A stretch of 64,000 bases of DNA, taken from contig NZ_CP099567.1 of the NCBI RefSeq assembly GCF_022530855.2, positions 62,001-126,000 of the forward strand, read 5' to 3'. Positions 36,067 to 45,615 of the stretch are shown piece by piece (the stretch's first letter is position 1; every line of letters starts with the position of its first letter). This DNA is from Candidatus Vondammii sp. HM_W22 (GTDB taxonomy: Bacteria > Pseudomonadota > Gammaproteobacteria > Chromatiales > Chromatiaceae). Both the position numbers and the translations under genes were made by a program. The notes beneath the pieces are model-generated. The model did not search any database, was not told where the DNA came from, and saw nothing but the letters and a program-made list of their open reading frames with translations.

Positions 36067-37290
36067 ATGAAAACCAATTTTGATGTCATAATTATCGGCG
36101 GAGGTATGGTAGGTGCGAGCCTGGCCCGCGCCTTGGCGGCCACCAATCTGCGCATTGCGATAATCGAAGCGGCTTCTCTCTATTCCACCCGGCAGCCGAG
36201 TTATGACGATCGTGCTATTGCCCTTGCATACGGAACACTCCTTATCCTCGAAGGCATTGGGGTATGGCCTGAACTGGAGCCGGACGCCGAACCCATACGC
36301 CATATTCATATCTCTGATCGTGGGCGCTTTGGCTTTACCCGCCTGGATCACCAAGAGCAGGGTGTTGCCGCATTGGGTTATGTGGCCACCGGCCATGCGC
36401 TTGGGCAGGTGCTTTTAAAGGGGTTGGGTCAACTGTCGAACCTGATGCTTTTCTGCCCTGCTTCGCTGAACTCTTTTGATCTCTCTGCCGACGGTGTCGA
36501 GGTGCGGATCTCTCTGGAAGAGGGCGAGCAGATACTGCAGGGCAAGTTATTGGTTGCGGCAGATGGCGTTAACTCACTGGTGCGCGAGCAGCTTGATATC
36601 AGCATCAAGGAGTGGGGATATGGTCAGACTGCCGTGATCAGTAATCTCACCCCTGGTATCGAACCGGAAGGTGTCGCTTTTGAGCGTTTCACCGATGCGG
36701 GACCTATGGCGTTGCTGCCATTGACTGGTGGGCGCTATGGCTTGGTCTGGACCCTGGACGATGCTGATCTGGATGCGGTGATGGGGTTGGATGAAGCGGC
36801 GTTCCTGGAACGAGTGCAGGGGCGTTTCGGTTATCGCCTCGGGCAGTTTCAAAAGGCGGGAAAGCGCTCCTGTTATCCGCTGAAGCTGGTTCGTGCTTCT
36901 GAACATATACGCCAGCGTGTCGCCCTCATTGGTAATGCAGCTCATGCTGTCCATCCGATTACCGGGCAGGGTTTTAATCTGGGTATCCGGGATGTTGCCG
37001 TACTTGCCGACGTGTTGGTCGATGCCGCTAAGCGCGGGCAGGATATAGGATCATTACCGGTATTGGAGCGCTATGCCGATTGGCGTAAGCACGACCAGGA
37101 GGCGGTGGCTCTGATGACGGACAGTCTGGTGCGGATTTTTACCAATCCACTATTGCCTGTCAGAATGATCCGCAATCTCTCAATGTTGGCGCTGGATCTG
37201 ATGCCGGGGCCGAAGCGGTTCCTGACGCGCCAGTTTATGGGGCTGAACGGCCGACTGCCAAAACTCTCAAGGGGGCGCTCTCTTGTCTGA
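36067..37290 (+). CDS. ubiH: 2-Octaprenyl-6-methoxyphenol hydroxylase (ubiquinone synthesis)
   Basis: UbiH is an FAD monooxygenase of aerobic ubiquinone biosynthesis. From ATG 36067 (407 residues) it starts MKTNFDVIIIGGGMVGASLA, the FAD-binding glycine motif. It then shows DDRAIAL, VAADGVNS (DG motif) and GNAAHAVHPITGQGFNLGI (GD-type motif). An in-frame TTG at 36034 with a purine-rich site is an alternative start. It overlaps the next gene by 8 bases. Confidence 0.93.
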   Translation: MKTNFDVIIIGGGMVGASLARALAATNLRIAIIEAASLYSTRQPSYDDRAIALAYGTLLILEGIGVWPELEPDAEPIRHIHISDRGRFGFTRLDHQEQGVAALGYVATGHALGQVLLKGLGQLSNLMLFCPASLNSFDLSADGVEVRISLEEGEQILQGKLLVAADGVNSLVREQLDISIKEWGYGQTAVISNLTPGIEPEGVAFERFTDAGPMALLPLTGGRYGLVWTLDDADLDAVMGLDEAAFLERVQGRFGYRLGQFQKAGKRSCYPLKLVRASEHIRQRVALIGNAAHAVHPITGQGFNLGIRDVAVLADVLVDAAKRGQDIGSLPVLERYADWRKHDQEAVALMTDSLVRIFTNPLLPVRMIRNLSMLALDLMPGPKRFLTRQFMGLNGRLPKLSRGRSLV

Positions 37291-38515
37291 ATCTGAAACG
37301 GAGATCATCACCTGTGATCTGGCTATCGCCGGTGGCGGTATGGTGGGTTGTGCGCTTGGCTGTGCGCTGGCTGAACAGGGCTTTCGGGTTGCTGTTATTG
37401 AGCTTAACGAACCAAAAAAAGACTGGCCGGTGGATGAGGTAGACCTGAGGGTCTCTGCCCTGACCCGGGCTTCACAGCATATTCTTGAGAACCTGGGCGT
37501 ATGGGAACACATGAAACGAATGCGGGTCAGCCCCTACCAGGAGATGAGAGTCAGGGATGCCGGTGGTCAGGGAAGTATCCATTTTGATGCCGCGTCCATC
37601 GGTGAGCCGGACCTGGGGCATATCGTTGAAAACCGGGTTACCCAACTCGCTCTCTGGGAACGGCTGGATGAAATAGATGGGGTGACCCGTATCTGTCCCG
37701 ATTCAATTGAGCAGATAACGTTGGGGGATAAGCCTCATTATCTGGAATTAAAAAGTGGGAAACAGCTCCGGTTTGACCTGCTGATTGGCGCTGAAGGCGC
37801 TACCTCTCCGGTGCGTGAAATGGCCGGTATCACCTCCAGTGGTTGGGCCTATGATCAACACGCCATCGTGGCTACTGCCTGGCCTGAACAGCATCACGGT
37901 GATGTGGCCCGGCAACGCTTCATGGCCGACGGCCCTCTGGCCTTCCTGCCGATAGATGATGGACGTTGCTCCATCGTCTGGTCCACTTCGCCCGCTGAAG
38001 CGGACCGGCTCATGGCCCTGGATGATGACCATTTTTGCCAGGAGTTGGCTGCGGCTGGAGAGTATATGCTCGGCCGGATTACCCGGGTAGGTCCCCGTGG
38101 TGCTTTTCCCCTGCGCCTGAGAAATGCCGACCACTATGTGTTGCCGGGTCTGGCGCTGATCGGTGATGCGGCACACGGCATTCATCCCCTGGCTGGTCAG
38201 GGAGTGAATCTTGGTTTAATGGATGCAGCGACTCTGGTGGATGTGCTGGTGGCGGCGCGGGCAGCAGGACACGCCATTGGCTCCATGGCCACACTGCGCC
38301 GTTATGAGCGGGCACGCAGAGGTGCCACCATCGGTATGCTGGGGGCCATGGATTTTTTCAAGCGCCTGTTCAGCAATGAAAATCCCCCGTTGACCCTGTT
38401 GCGTAACCTCGGTCTGAATCTGGCGGACGCATCCGGCCCGGTAAAACATCTGATGATAAGGCGTGCCATGGGGCTGGTGGGTGAACTTCCCTCCCTGACG
38501 ATGAAAAAGTTCTAG
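37283..38515 (+). CDS. ubiI: 2-Octaprenylphenol hydroxylase-type FAD monooxygenase
   Basis: This 410-residue paralogue of UbiH starts at a TTG that overlaps the ubiH stop and follows GGGGGCG. Motifs are GGGMVGCALG, DLRVSALTRAS, IGAEGATS and GDAAHGIHPLAGQGVNLGLMD. By gene order after ubiH it is the UbiI/VisC type that hydroxylates ring position C5. It ends upstream of the glycine riboswitch. Confidence 0.9.
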   Translation: MSESETEIITCDLAIAGGGMVGCALGCALAEQGFRVAVIELNEPKKDWPVDEVDLRVSALTRASQHILENLGVWEHMKRMRVSPYQEMRVRDAGGQGSIHFDAASIGEPDLGHIVENRVTQLALWERLDEIDGVTRICPDSIEQITLGDKPHYLELKSGKQLRFDLLIGAEGATSPVREMAGITSSGWAYDQHAIVATAWPEQHHGDVARQRFMADGPLAFLPIDDGRCSIVWSTSPAEADRLMALDDDHFCQELAAAGEYMLGRITRVGPRGAFPLRLRNADHYVLPGLALIGDAAHGIHPLAGQGVNLGLMDAATLVDVLVAARAAGHAIGSMATLRRYERARRGATIGMLGAMDFFKRLFSNENPPLTLLRNLGLNLADASGPVKHLMIRRAMGLVGELPSLTMKKF

Positions 38516-38606
38516 GAGGCTGATGTAACCGGGTCGTAAGGGTTGCGGCCACTGAAACCTTGTGTTGGCAACCGGGCCAGCTAGCTGTATATTCAGCCAT
38601 TCAATC

Positions 38607-38797
38607 CAAATCCCTGTGGGAGAGGCCGGCTCAACGCCGGCGCCGAAGGCGCAAACCGTCTGGAATCGCTCAGGCAGAAAGACCGCGGGGGAGGGGGATT
38701 CAATTTCCTGGATTGACTCTGGAGAGTGGCCGTAAGGCCCACCGACGGGGCTGGGGCTGGTTTTACTGGCTTCAAACTCTCAGGTTTTGGACAGAGG
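38607..38797 (+). promoter_or_regulatory. Tandem glycine riboswitch
   Basis: Two glycine aptamers lie in tandem. The first (about 38612-38686) shows GGGAGAGG, a GC hairpin, GCCGAAGGCGCAAACC, and CGCTCAGGCAGAAAGACC. The second (about 38713-38797) shows CTGGAGAGTGGCC, CACCGACGGGGC, and AAACTCTCAGGTTTTGGACAG. These are the conserved core elements of the gcvT class. It stands in the leader of gcvT-gcvH-gcvPA-gcvPB, as expected for an ON switch that allows glycine breakdown when glycine is plentiful. Confidence 0.93.
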
Positions 38798-38837
38798 GGC
38801 GGCGCAAGGGATGGACTCTTGCGCCGCCTTTTTGTTT
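38798..38837 (+). terminator. Riboswitch-controlled intrinsic terminator
   Basis: GGCGGCGCAAG (38798-38808) pairs perfectly with CTTGCGCCGCC (38818-38828) and is followed by TTTTTGTTT. It begins right after the second aptamer and ends 18 bases before gcvT, so glycine binding most likely controls transcription termination here. Confidence 0.9.
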
Positions 38838-38854
38838 ATTGGAGAGAGATCCTG

Positions 38855-39946
38855 ATGAGAAACAGAACTGTTCTTTTTGATGTTCATAACGAAATGGGCG
38901 CACGTATCGTTCCATTTGGCGGCTGGGATATGCCACTGCACTACGGCTCCCAGATGAAGGAGCATCACGCAGTCCGTCGCGATGCCGGGATGTTCGATGT
39001 TTGCCACATGACCGTGGTCGATCTTACCGGTCCCCGTGTTCGCGACTTCTTACGCTATCTGCTGGCTAATGACGTGGCCCGCCTGAAAGATTCCGGCAAG
39101 GCGCTTTATAGCTCCATGCTGACGGAAGAGGGCGGGGTTATCGATGACCTGATCGTCTATTACATGAACGACGAATGGTTCCGTATGGTGGTCAATGCCG
39201 GCACAACGGAAAAAGACCTAGCTTGGCTGAGACGTCAGTCACCGACATTCGATGTGGTGGCGAATCCTCGCTTTGATCTCGCGGTGATTGCCGTTCAGGG
39301 GCCTGAGGCTAGTGAAAAGGTGCTGCCGCTATTGCCCCAAACTCTACGTGATGACGCAGCTCAGCTGAAACCGTTCCATGCCGCTGAGGGTGGAGAGTGG
39401 TTTGTGGGTCGTACCGGTTATACGGGTGAAGATGGCTTTGAGGTGGTACTGCCTGAAGCCGAGGCAGTGGCCTTCTGGAAGGCGCTGGCAGAGGCCGGTG
39501 TTGCACCCTGCGGGCTGGGTGCACGGGATACCCTGCGACTGGAAGCGGGGATGAATCTGTACGGCTCTGATATGGATGAATCGATTTCGCCACTGGAGGC
39601 GGGGCTTAACTGGACTATCGCCTGGGAACCGGCAGACCGTGACTTTATCGGCCGTTCGGCAATTGAGCCAAAAAGAGGTAATCCTGACAACCGTCGTTTT
39701 GTCGGGTTGGTTTTGACCGGCCGGGGCGTGCTGCGGAACCACCAGAAACTTTTTTCCGGCGACGATGAGATTGGTGAAATTACCTCTGGCGGGTTTTCTC
39801 CTACACTGGAAAAGTCGATAGCCTTGGCGCGGGTGCGGGCGGATATCGGAGCGAGTTGCGATGTTGAGATCCGAGGCAAGCGGATACCTGCAAGAGTGGT
39901 CAAGCCGCCATTTGCACGGAAGGGTAACTCCTGCATTGAGAATTAA
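38855..39946 (+). CDS. gcvT: Glycine cleavage system T protein (aminomethyltransferase)
   Basis: GcvT transfers the methylene unit of the lipoyl-bound glycine remnant to THF, releasing ammonia. The 363 residues start MRNRTVLFDVHNEMGARIVP after GGAGAGAG, and show the folate-binding segments FGGWDMPLHYG, MFDVCHM, GRTGYTGEDGFE and LGARDTLRLEAGMNLYG, with the catalytic Asp in GARD. The frame is open upstream through the riboswitch, but only the ATG at 38855 fits the family. Confidence 0.95.
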   Translation: MRNRTVLFDVHNEMGARIVPFGGWDMPLHYGSQMKEHHAVRRDAGMFDVCHMTVVDLTGPRVRDFLRYLLANDVARLKDSGKALYSSMLTEEGGVIDDLIVYYMNDEWFRMVVNAGTTEKDLAWLRRQSPTFDVVANPRFDLAVIAVQGPEASEKVLPLLPQTLRDDAAQLKPFHAAEGGEWFVGRTGYTGEDGFEVVLPEAEAVAFWKALAEAGVAPCGLGARDTLRLEAGMNLYGSDMDESISPLEAGLNWTIAWEPADRDFIGRSAIEPKRGNPDNRRFVGLVLTGRGVLRNHQKLFSGDDEIGEITSGGFSPTLEKSIALARVRADIGASCDVEIRGKRIPARVVKPPFARKGNSCIEN

Positions 39947-39993
39947 CAGCTAAATTCAAACAACGCTGATTCAGCGTCTTGAGGGGAATATTG

Positions 39994-40389
39994 ATGAGTA
40001 ATGTACCGAGTGATTTGAAATATACCAAGAGCCATGAATGGATCAGGGATGAGGGCGATGGCACCGTCACTGTGGGTATCACTGAGCATGCCCAGGAGCT
40101 GCTGGGTGATCTGGTATTTGTTGAACTCCCTGAAGTGGGCGCCAGTGTCGATGCCGGCAATGAGTGTGCGGTGGTCGAGTCAGTGAAAGCCGCTTCTGAC
40201 GTCTATAGCCCGGTAACCGGTGAAGTGGTTGCGACCAATGAAGCGTTGGCCGATGCTCCCGAAACAATCAATCAGGATGCCTTTGGCAATGGCTGGTTGT
40301 ACAAGGTGAAACTGGATGATGTGGCTCAATTGAGCGACCTGTTGGATGCCGATGGCTACCTTGCAGTGATGGAATCAGAAGAGCACTAA
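39994..40389 (+). CDS. gcvH: Glycine cleavage system H protein
   Basis: GcvH is the lipoyl carrier that shuttles intermediates between P, T and L proteins. The 131 residues begin [16 protein letters not shown] after GAGGGG, and carry the lipoylation motif [13 protein letters not shown] with the modified Lys in SVKA. GWLYKVK marks the C-terminal part. The earlier ATG at 39979 is less likely. Confidence 0.96.
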   Translation: MSNVPSDLKYTKSHEWIRDEGDGTVTVGITEHAQELLGDLVFVELPEVGASVDAGNECAVVESVKAASDVYSPVTGEVVATNEALADAPETINQDAFGNGWLYKVKLDDVAQLSDLLDADGYLAVMESEEH

Positions 40390-40394
40390 TCAGC

Positions 40395-41792
40395 ATGCCA
40401 TTTATCCCACATACTGAAGAAGAGGTTCGAGAGATGCTAGAGGCCATTGGCGCTTCAAGCATCGATGAGCTGTTTGATGAAGTACCACCGAGCCTGCTAT
40501 GCGATGAGCTGACGTCGATTCCGCCCGCCCTTTCAGAGATGGAGATTGGGCAGGTTATGAGTCACCGGGCGAGAAAAGATGGCCAGGCCGCCTGTTTTAT
40601 CGGCGCAGGGGCTTATGACCATCATATCCCGGCGGCCGTCTGGGAGATTGCAACCCGCGGCGAGTTTTACAGCGCTTATACACCTTACCAAGCTGAGGCG
40701 AGCCAGGGTACGTTGCAACTGCTTTATGAGTATCAGTCCATGATGACGGAGTTAACCGCCATGGATGTCTCAAACGCCTCTCTCTACGATGGTGCCTCGG
40801 GGCTTGCAGAGGCGGTGCTGATGGCGGTACGGGCCAACCGTAAATCAAAGTCGCGCCGGGTGCTAGTGCCGTGGACGGTCCACCCTGCCTATCGTCGGGT
40901 GGTGTATAATATCGTCAAAAATCAGGGGGTCGAGCTGGTCGAGCTACCTTTTGATCCCAAGAGTGGCCAAACCGATCCTGCGATCCTGGAGCAGTATAGT
41001 GGTGAAGATATCACCGCCCTGGTCATCCCTCAGCCCAACTTCTTCGGTGTATTGGAGGAGGTGGATCTTCTGACTGACTGGGCTTACGACAATAAAACAC
41101 TGGCTATAGCAGTGGTCAATCCTTTGGCTCTGGCCGTGCTGACTCCTCCGGGGGAGTGGGGTGAACGTGGTGCCAATATCTGTTGTGGTGAGGGGCAGCC
41201 CTTGGGTGCACCTCTTTCATCGGGTGGCCCCTATTTTGGTTTTCTCTGTTGCAAGCAGAGCCTAGTACGACAGATGCCGGGGCGCATTATCGGGCGCACT
41301 ATCGATCTGGACGGTAAACGGGGTTTTACCCTTACCCTGCAGGCCAGGGAGCAGCATATCCGGCGTTCCAAGGCCACATCCAATATCTGTACAAATCAGG
41401 GCCTGATGGTGACGGCGGCGACTATCCATATGGCGATGTTGGGCGGGGAGGGGATGGCACGTGCGGCGGCGGCAAGTCATGCCAACACCGCCGTGCTGGT
41501 TGAACAGCTCTCGGCTATTCTAGGTGTAAAACCACTGTTCAGCGGTGCGGTATTCCATGAGCGTGTCATCAAACTGCCGACATCGGCCAAAAACGTTCTG
41601 CGTTCACTCGCTGCTCATAATGTCCTTGGTGGTTTTGATCTTTCCAAAGACTATCCTGAACTGGGTAATGCCATCCTTGTCTGCGCCACTGAAAAGCGCA
41701 CACAGGATGAGATGGATAGCTTTTCCCAAAAGCTGGAACGCGTTATCAATCTGCAGGGTGGCACACCCTGTCAGCTGGTCCCCAAAGAGTAA
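40395..41792 (+). CDS. gcvPA: Glycine decarboxylase P protein, subunit 1
   Basis: This is the N-terminal half of the split glycine decarboxylase (465 residues; fold type I PLP enzyme lacking the PLP lysine). It starts [15 protein letters not shown], with [29 protein letters not shown] and [14 protein letters not shown]. It pairs with gcvPB six bases downstream. In E. coli both halves are one 957-residue chain. Confidence 0.95.
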   Translation: MPFIPHTEEEVREMLEAIGASSIDELFDEVPPSLLCDELTSIPPALSEMEIGQVMSHRARKDGQAACFIGAGAYDHHIPAAVWEIATRGEFYSAYTPYQAEASQGTLQLLYEYQSMMTELTAMDVSNASLYDGASGLAEAVLMAVRANRKSKSRRVLVPWTVHPAYRRVVYNIVKNQGVELVELPFDPKSGQTDPAILEQYSGEDITALVIPQPNFFGVLEEVDLLTDWAYDNKTLAIAVVNPLALAVLTPPGEWGERGANICCGEGQPLGAPLSSGGPYFGFLCCKQSLVRQMPGRIIGRTIDLDGKRGFTLTLQAREQHIRRSKATSNICTNQGLMVTAATIHMAMLGGEGMARAAAASHANTAVLVEQLSAILGVKPLFSGAVFHERVIKLPTSAKNVLRSLAAHNVLGGFDLSKDYPELGNAILVCATEKRTQDEMDSFSQKLERVINLQGGTPCQLVPKE

Positions 41793-41798
41793 TTTTTC

Positions 41799-43253
41799 AT
41801 GCTGATATTCGAACACTCAAAAACGGGTCGCCGGGCCACAGCTCAGGCACCCCAGGAACAGGTTGAACTGACAGCAGTTCCAGAACGCTTCAGGCGTGTC
41901 AAAAAGGCGCAGTTGCCGGAGGTTTCCGAGATGCAGGCGGTGCGTCACTACACCCGGCTTTCACGGAAGAACTTCTCCATTGATACCGAGTTTTATCCAC
42001 TGGGCTCCTGCACCATGAAGTACAACCCGCGGGGTTGTAACCAGTTGGCAATGTTGCCCGGTTTTCTCTCTCGTCATCCAGAGGCGCCTGCAACCCATAG
42101 CCAGGGTTTTATGGCCTGTATGTATGAACTCCAGGAGATGCTGAAAGATGTGACCGGTATGCGTGCTGTCTCCCTCAGCCCCGCTGCCGGAGCACAGGGT
42201 GAATTTGCCGGCGTGGCCATGATAAAGGCCTACCACGATGCCAGAAGTGATAACGAACGGCGCGAAATTCTGGTGCCCGATGCCGCCCACGGCACCAATC
42301 CGGCCTCAGCGGTGATGTGCGGCTATAAGGCGCGCGAAATCCCCACCGGTCCCGACGGTGATGTGGATGTGGCGGCACTTGCTGAAGTCGTGGGCCCTCA
42401 GACCGCAGGTATCATGCTGACCAACCCCTCTACACTAGGCGTGTTTGACCGGAATATTGTGGAAGTTGCCAGACTGATCCATGAGGCGGGTGGTCTACTC
42501 TATTACGATGGTGCCAACCTTAATGCCATCCTGGGTAAAGTAAGGCCAGGTGATATGGGATTTGACGTTATCCATATGAACCTGCACAAAACCTTCTCCA
42601 CGCCTCATGGCGGCGGTGGACCTGGTGCCGGGCCGGTGGGAGTGAGCCAGCGGCTTGCCCCTTATCTGCCGGTACCGATGGTGGCATACGACGGTGATGA
42701 ATACACTTGGCTCACAGAGGCGGATTGTCCGGAGTCTATCGGACGGTTGTCGGCGTTTGCGGGTAATGCCGGTGTGCTGTTGCGTGCCTATGTCTATGCC
42801 AAGATGCTGGGCCGGGATGGCATGCACCGGGTGGCGGAGTACTCTACGCTGAATGCCAATTATATGCTGAAGCAGCTACAGCGACTGGGTTTTGAGGCGG
42901 CCTACCCCGACCGGCGTGCCACCCATGAGTTTATTATCACTCTGCGCCAGCAAGCCAAAGAGCTGGGCGTGAATACCATGGATTTTGCCAAGCGCCTGTT
43001 GGACTATGGATTTCACGCTCCCACGACCTATTTCCCGCTACTGATACCGGAATGCCTGTTGATTGAGCCGACTGAGACTGAGGACAAAGCGACTCTGGAC
43101 GCCTTTATTGAGGTGATGAGGATCATTCTTAAAGAGGCGGAAGAGAATCCCGAGCTGGTAAAGGGTGCCCCTTATTCCCTTCCCGTGAAGCGGCTGGACG
43201 ATGTCCGGGCAGCGCGTGAACTCGATCTTCGCTGGCAGCCGGAACAGCGTTGA
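41799..43253 (+). CDS. gcvPB: Glycine decarboxylase P protein, subunit 2
   Basis: The catalytic half (484 residues) binds PLP through the Lys in [18 protein letters not shown] (near 263-280). Other marks are [32 protein letters not shown] and [10 protein letters not shown]. It decarboxylates glycine and loads the remnant on GcvH. The lpd (L protein) gene is not in the window. The stop overlaps the dgkA start (TGATG). Confidence 0.95.
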   Translation: MLIFEHSKTGRRATAQAPQEQVELTAVPERFRRVKKAQLPEVSEMQAVRHYTRLSRKNFSIDTEFYPLGSCTMKYNPRGCNQLAMLPGFLSRHPEAPATHSQGFMACMYELQEMLKDVTGMRAVSLSPAAGAQGEFAGVAMIKAYHDARSDNERREILVPDAAHGTNPASAVMCGYKAREIPTGPDGDVDVAALAEVVGPQTAGIMLTNPSTLGVFDRNIVEVARLIHEAGGLLYYDGANLNAILGKVRPGDMGFDVIHMNLHKTFSTPHGGGGPGAGPVGVSQRLAPYLPVPMVAYDGDEYTWLTEADCPESIGRLSAFAGNAGVLLRAYVYAKMLGRDGMHRVAEYSTLNANYMLKQLQRLGFEAAYPDRRATHEFIITLRQQAKELGVNTMDFAKRLLDYGFHAPTTYFPLLIPECLLIEPTETEDKATLDAFIEVMRIILKEAEENPELVKGAPYSLPVKRLDDVRAARELDLRWQPEQR

Positions 43254-43627
43254 TGGCAAGCCAGAAAGCAACGGGATTGCGGCGGATTATCAGTGCTTTT
43301 GGTTACTCCATCGCCGGGCTCAAAGTCTGCTATAAACATGAGGCGGCGTTCCGGCAGGAGCTTTTGGTACTCCTGGTGCTGTTGCCGTTAGGGTTGTGGC
43401 TGGGTCAAACGGGTGTGGAGCGAGCTCTGCTTCTGGGCAGTCTGTTGCTGGTCCCCTTGGTAGAGCTGCTCAACTCCGGGATTGAGGCGATTGTCGATAG
43501 GTTTAGTGGCGAAATCCACGAGCTATCCGGTAGAGCCAAGGATATAGGCTCTGCTGCCGTCTTTCTTGCTATTGCGCTTGCTTCAACTGTCTGGCTGTTA
43601 GTGTTGTCAGAGCATTTTAGTTGGTGA
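43253..43627 (+). CDS. dgkA: Diacylglycerol kinase
   Basis: This small membrane enzyme phosphorylates diacylglycerol to recycle lipid. The 124 residues have three helices. The conserved region reads SIAGLKVCYKHEAAFRQE near the N-terminus, then VELLNSGIEAIVDRF, where the NSxIEAxVD motif holds the catalytic Glu. A start at the ATG overlapping the gcvPB stop is most natural. Confidence 0.94.
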   Translation: MASQKATGLRRIISAFGYSIAGLKVCYKHEAAFRQELLVLLVLLPLGLWLGQTGVERALLLGSLLLVPLVELLNSGIEAIVDRFSGEIHELSGRAKDIGSAAVFLAIALASTVWLLVLSEHFSW

Positions 43628-43709
43628 CAAAGAGTTTGGCCTAAGGTCTCATATGTTCGAGTGGTGAAGGTCGTCATGTTCCCTTATTTACACAGGAGCA
43701 CCGCAAATC

Positions 43710-44064
43710 GTGTCTTACCGTCATTTTGGTGCAAAAGAACGCCATACGCTCATGTATCTTTTGCATTGGCGTTTAAGTTATCGAGACACTGGTCGTCGTC
43801 TGGGCCGTCATCACACCAACATCTCACATAAAGTGAAACGCAATGGTCGACTCATGGCCTGTTACCGGGATGAGTTTGCACAGGAACGTGCGATGGCTCG
43901 ACACAAGAAACCGAGGCACACTACTCGTAGGCGATCGCATAAAAAACGCCTGCATTATGTCATCGAGCGGTTACAGGAGGATTGGTCACCGGAAACAATG
44001 GCAGAACACCTCAAGCTGGATCATTCTCGAAGTGCATGTTTACGGATTAGCCCTGGAGGTGCCT
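43710..44064 (+). pseudogene. IS30-family transposase, N-terminal fragment
   Basis: From a GTG at 43710 the frame gives SYRHFGAKERHTLMYLLHW and SYRDTGRRLGRHHTNISHKV, the IS30-type helix-turn-helix, and WSPETMAEHLK. The DDE catalytic domain is missing; the frame breaks off at about 44064, where the solo 28-bp IS end begins. The opening has been cut back to roughly one third of a normal IS30 transposase. Confidence 0.8.
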
Positions 44065-44092
44065 AGTCGTCCCTGAAGTATCAGGCTGAGGG
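44065..44092 (+). repeat. Solo insertion-sequence end (28 bp), copy 2
   Basis: This is identical, in the opposite orientation, to 24424-24451. It begins AGTCGTCCCTGAAGTATC and lies at the break of the IS30 fragment, 16 bases before the IS256-type copy B. It is probably the relic terminus of an IS5-type relative. Confidence 0.65.
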
Positions 44093-44107
44093 AGACAAAC
44101 CTAAATG

Positions 44108-45075
44108 CTGTGTAACTGCCTATCATTAAACCCAAACAAGGGAGAGGGTAGGCAGCTGATCGACAAGAAAGAGCTCCAGGCGATAGCCCAGGCGGCCGCT
44201 AAAAACATCAAAACTGAAGAAGATCTCAACGAGTTTCGGCAAATGCTGACCAGGATCACGTTCGAGGCAGCACTCAATGCTGAACTGGCTGATCATCTTG
44301 GCTTTGCCAAGCATCAACAATCCGAAGCGAGTAATAGCCGCAACGGCACTACCAGCAAGACCTTGCAAACGGAAGATGGCTAGTTTGAACTGGATACCCC
44401 GCGAGATAGAGCGGGCAGCTTTGAACCTCAGCTAGTTAAGAAGCACCAGCGTCGATTTACCTCAATGGATGACAAGATCCTCTTCTTGTATGCCCAAGGT
44501 ATGACAACCCGCGAAATCGTCACGACATTCAAGGAGATGTATGGGGCCGATGTCTCTGCCACACTCATATCCAAAGTCACTGATGTAGTTATCGAACAGG
44601 TTGTTGAATGGCAATCTCGCCCCCTGGATGCGATTTGTCCTGTTATTTATCTGGACTGCATTGTCGTTAAAATCAGGCAAGACAAGAAAGTGATCAACAA
44701 AGCGATTTACCTCGCTCTGGGCGTTAACCTGGAAGGCCACAAGGAATTATTAGGGATGTGGCTATCGGAGAATGAGAGGGGCCAAATTCTGGCTGAACGT
44801 GTTGACAGAGCTTCAAAACCGCGGTGTGAAGGATATTTTGATTGCCTGTGTCGATGGCTTAAAAGGCTTTCCTGATGCCATCAACATGGCCTTTCCGGAT
44901 ACCCAGATTCAGCTCTGTATCGTGCATATGGTACGGAACTCGATGAAGTACGTGCCTTGGAAAGACTACAAGCCTGTCACGGCTGATTTGAAAAAGATTT
45001 ACCAGTCCATCACCGAGGAAGAAGCCTTATTGGCGCTGGATAAATTCTCTGACCGATGGGACAACAAGTATCCCC
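44108..45075 (+). mobile_element. IS256-type element, copy B (truncated, inactive)
   Basis: The left end CTGTGTAACTGCCT is intact. The transposase is broken by a TAG at 44381-44383 (after LQTEDG) and a frameshift near 44785, and the element stops at about 45070-45075, where it joins a TAXI-gene fragment. Mutator-type motifs are visible (YLDCIVVKIRQD with a catalytic Asp, ACVDGLKGFPDAI, QLCIVHMVRNSMKYV). Copy C shares the same TAG, so both came from an already defective parent. Confidence 0.85.
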
Positions 45076-45434
45076 TAATCGTACCGAAGCCATTGATTCC
45101 CTGCTCGGTATCGCTCATCATTGCGCGCCACTGGCCATCCCCCCTGTACAAAAAAGATATCCACCTTCTGATTTCCCAGCAGACCGATATTTTCCACTGA
45201 GTCGGCAGTATTGACGATTGTCAGTTGAATCTTTTCCTGCTTGAGAAGCGCCTAATACCGCTGTGCAAAGAGATAATAGGCGCCTTCGTTCTGGCCGGTG
45301 GCAATCCGGATATGATCGGGAGGTGCAGGTTTTGAACTGGTAAGCGAGAACAGAGCCAACCAGAATGAGCAACAATGCCGGTCCGAAGATGTCTAGGTGT
45401 TCTTTTATGGAGTGGTTCTGTTGGCGGCTCACGG
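45076..45434 (-). pseudogene. TAXI-family TRAP transporter solute-binding protein, N-terminal fragment
   Basis: From a GTG at 45434 the minus strand encodes a membrane segment (IFGPALLLILVGSVLAYQF). Then, in shifted frames, it reads PAPPDHIRIATGQNEGAYY, NTADSVENIGLLGNQKVDIFFVQGG and ESMASV, the N-terminal lobe of TAXI-type binding proteins. A frameshift, stops and the truncation by IS256 copy B show it is dead. Confidence 0.7.
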
Positions 45435-45615
45435 TAATCCCTGTATTTGATTTACTGTTTGTCTGGAAGGCGTGAAGAAAAAAGCAGCATATCCGATTAG
45501 CCATTTTTTTATAGGCTCACTATAGCCTTAATGGCGTGGCTTTTGGAATGTTGATGGTTGGCTCGGGAGAACCTTGTTTATTCTGTCTGGAAAGAGTGTC
45601 GGATATAGGTTAAAT

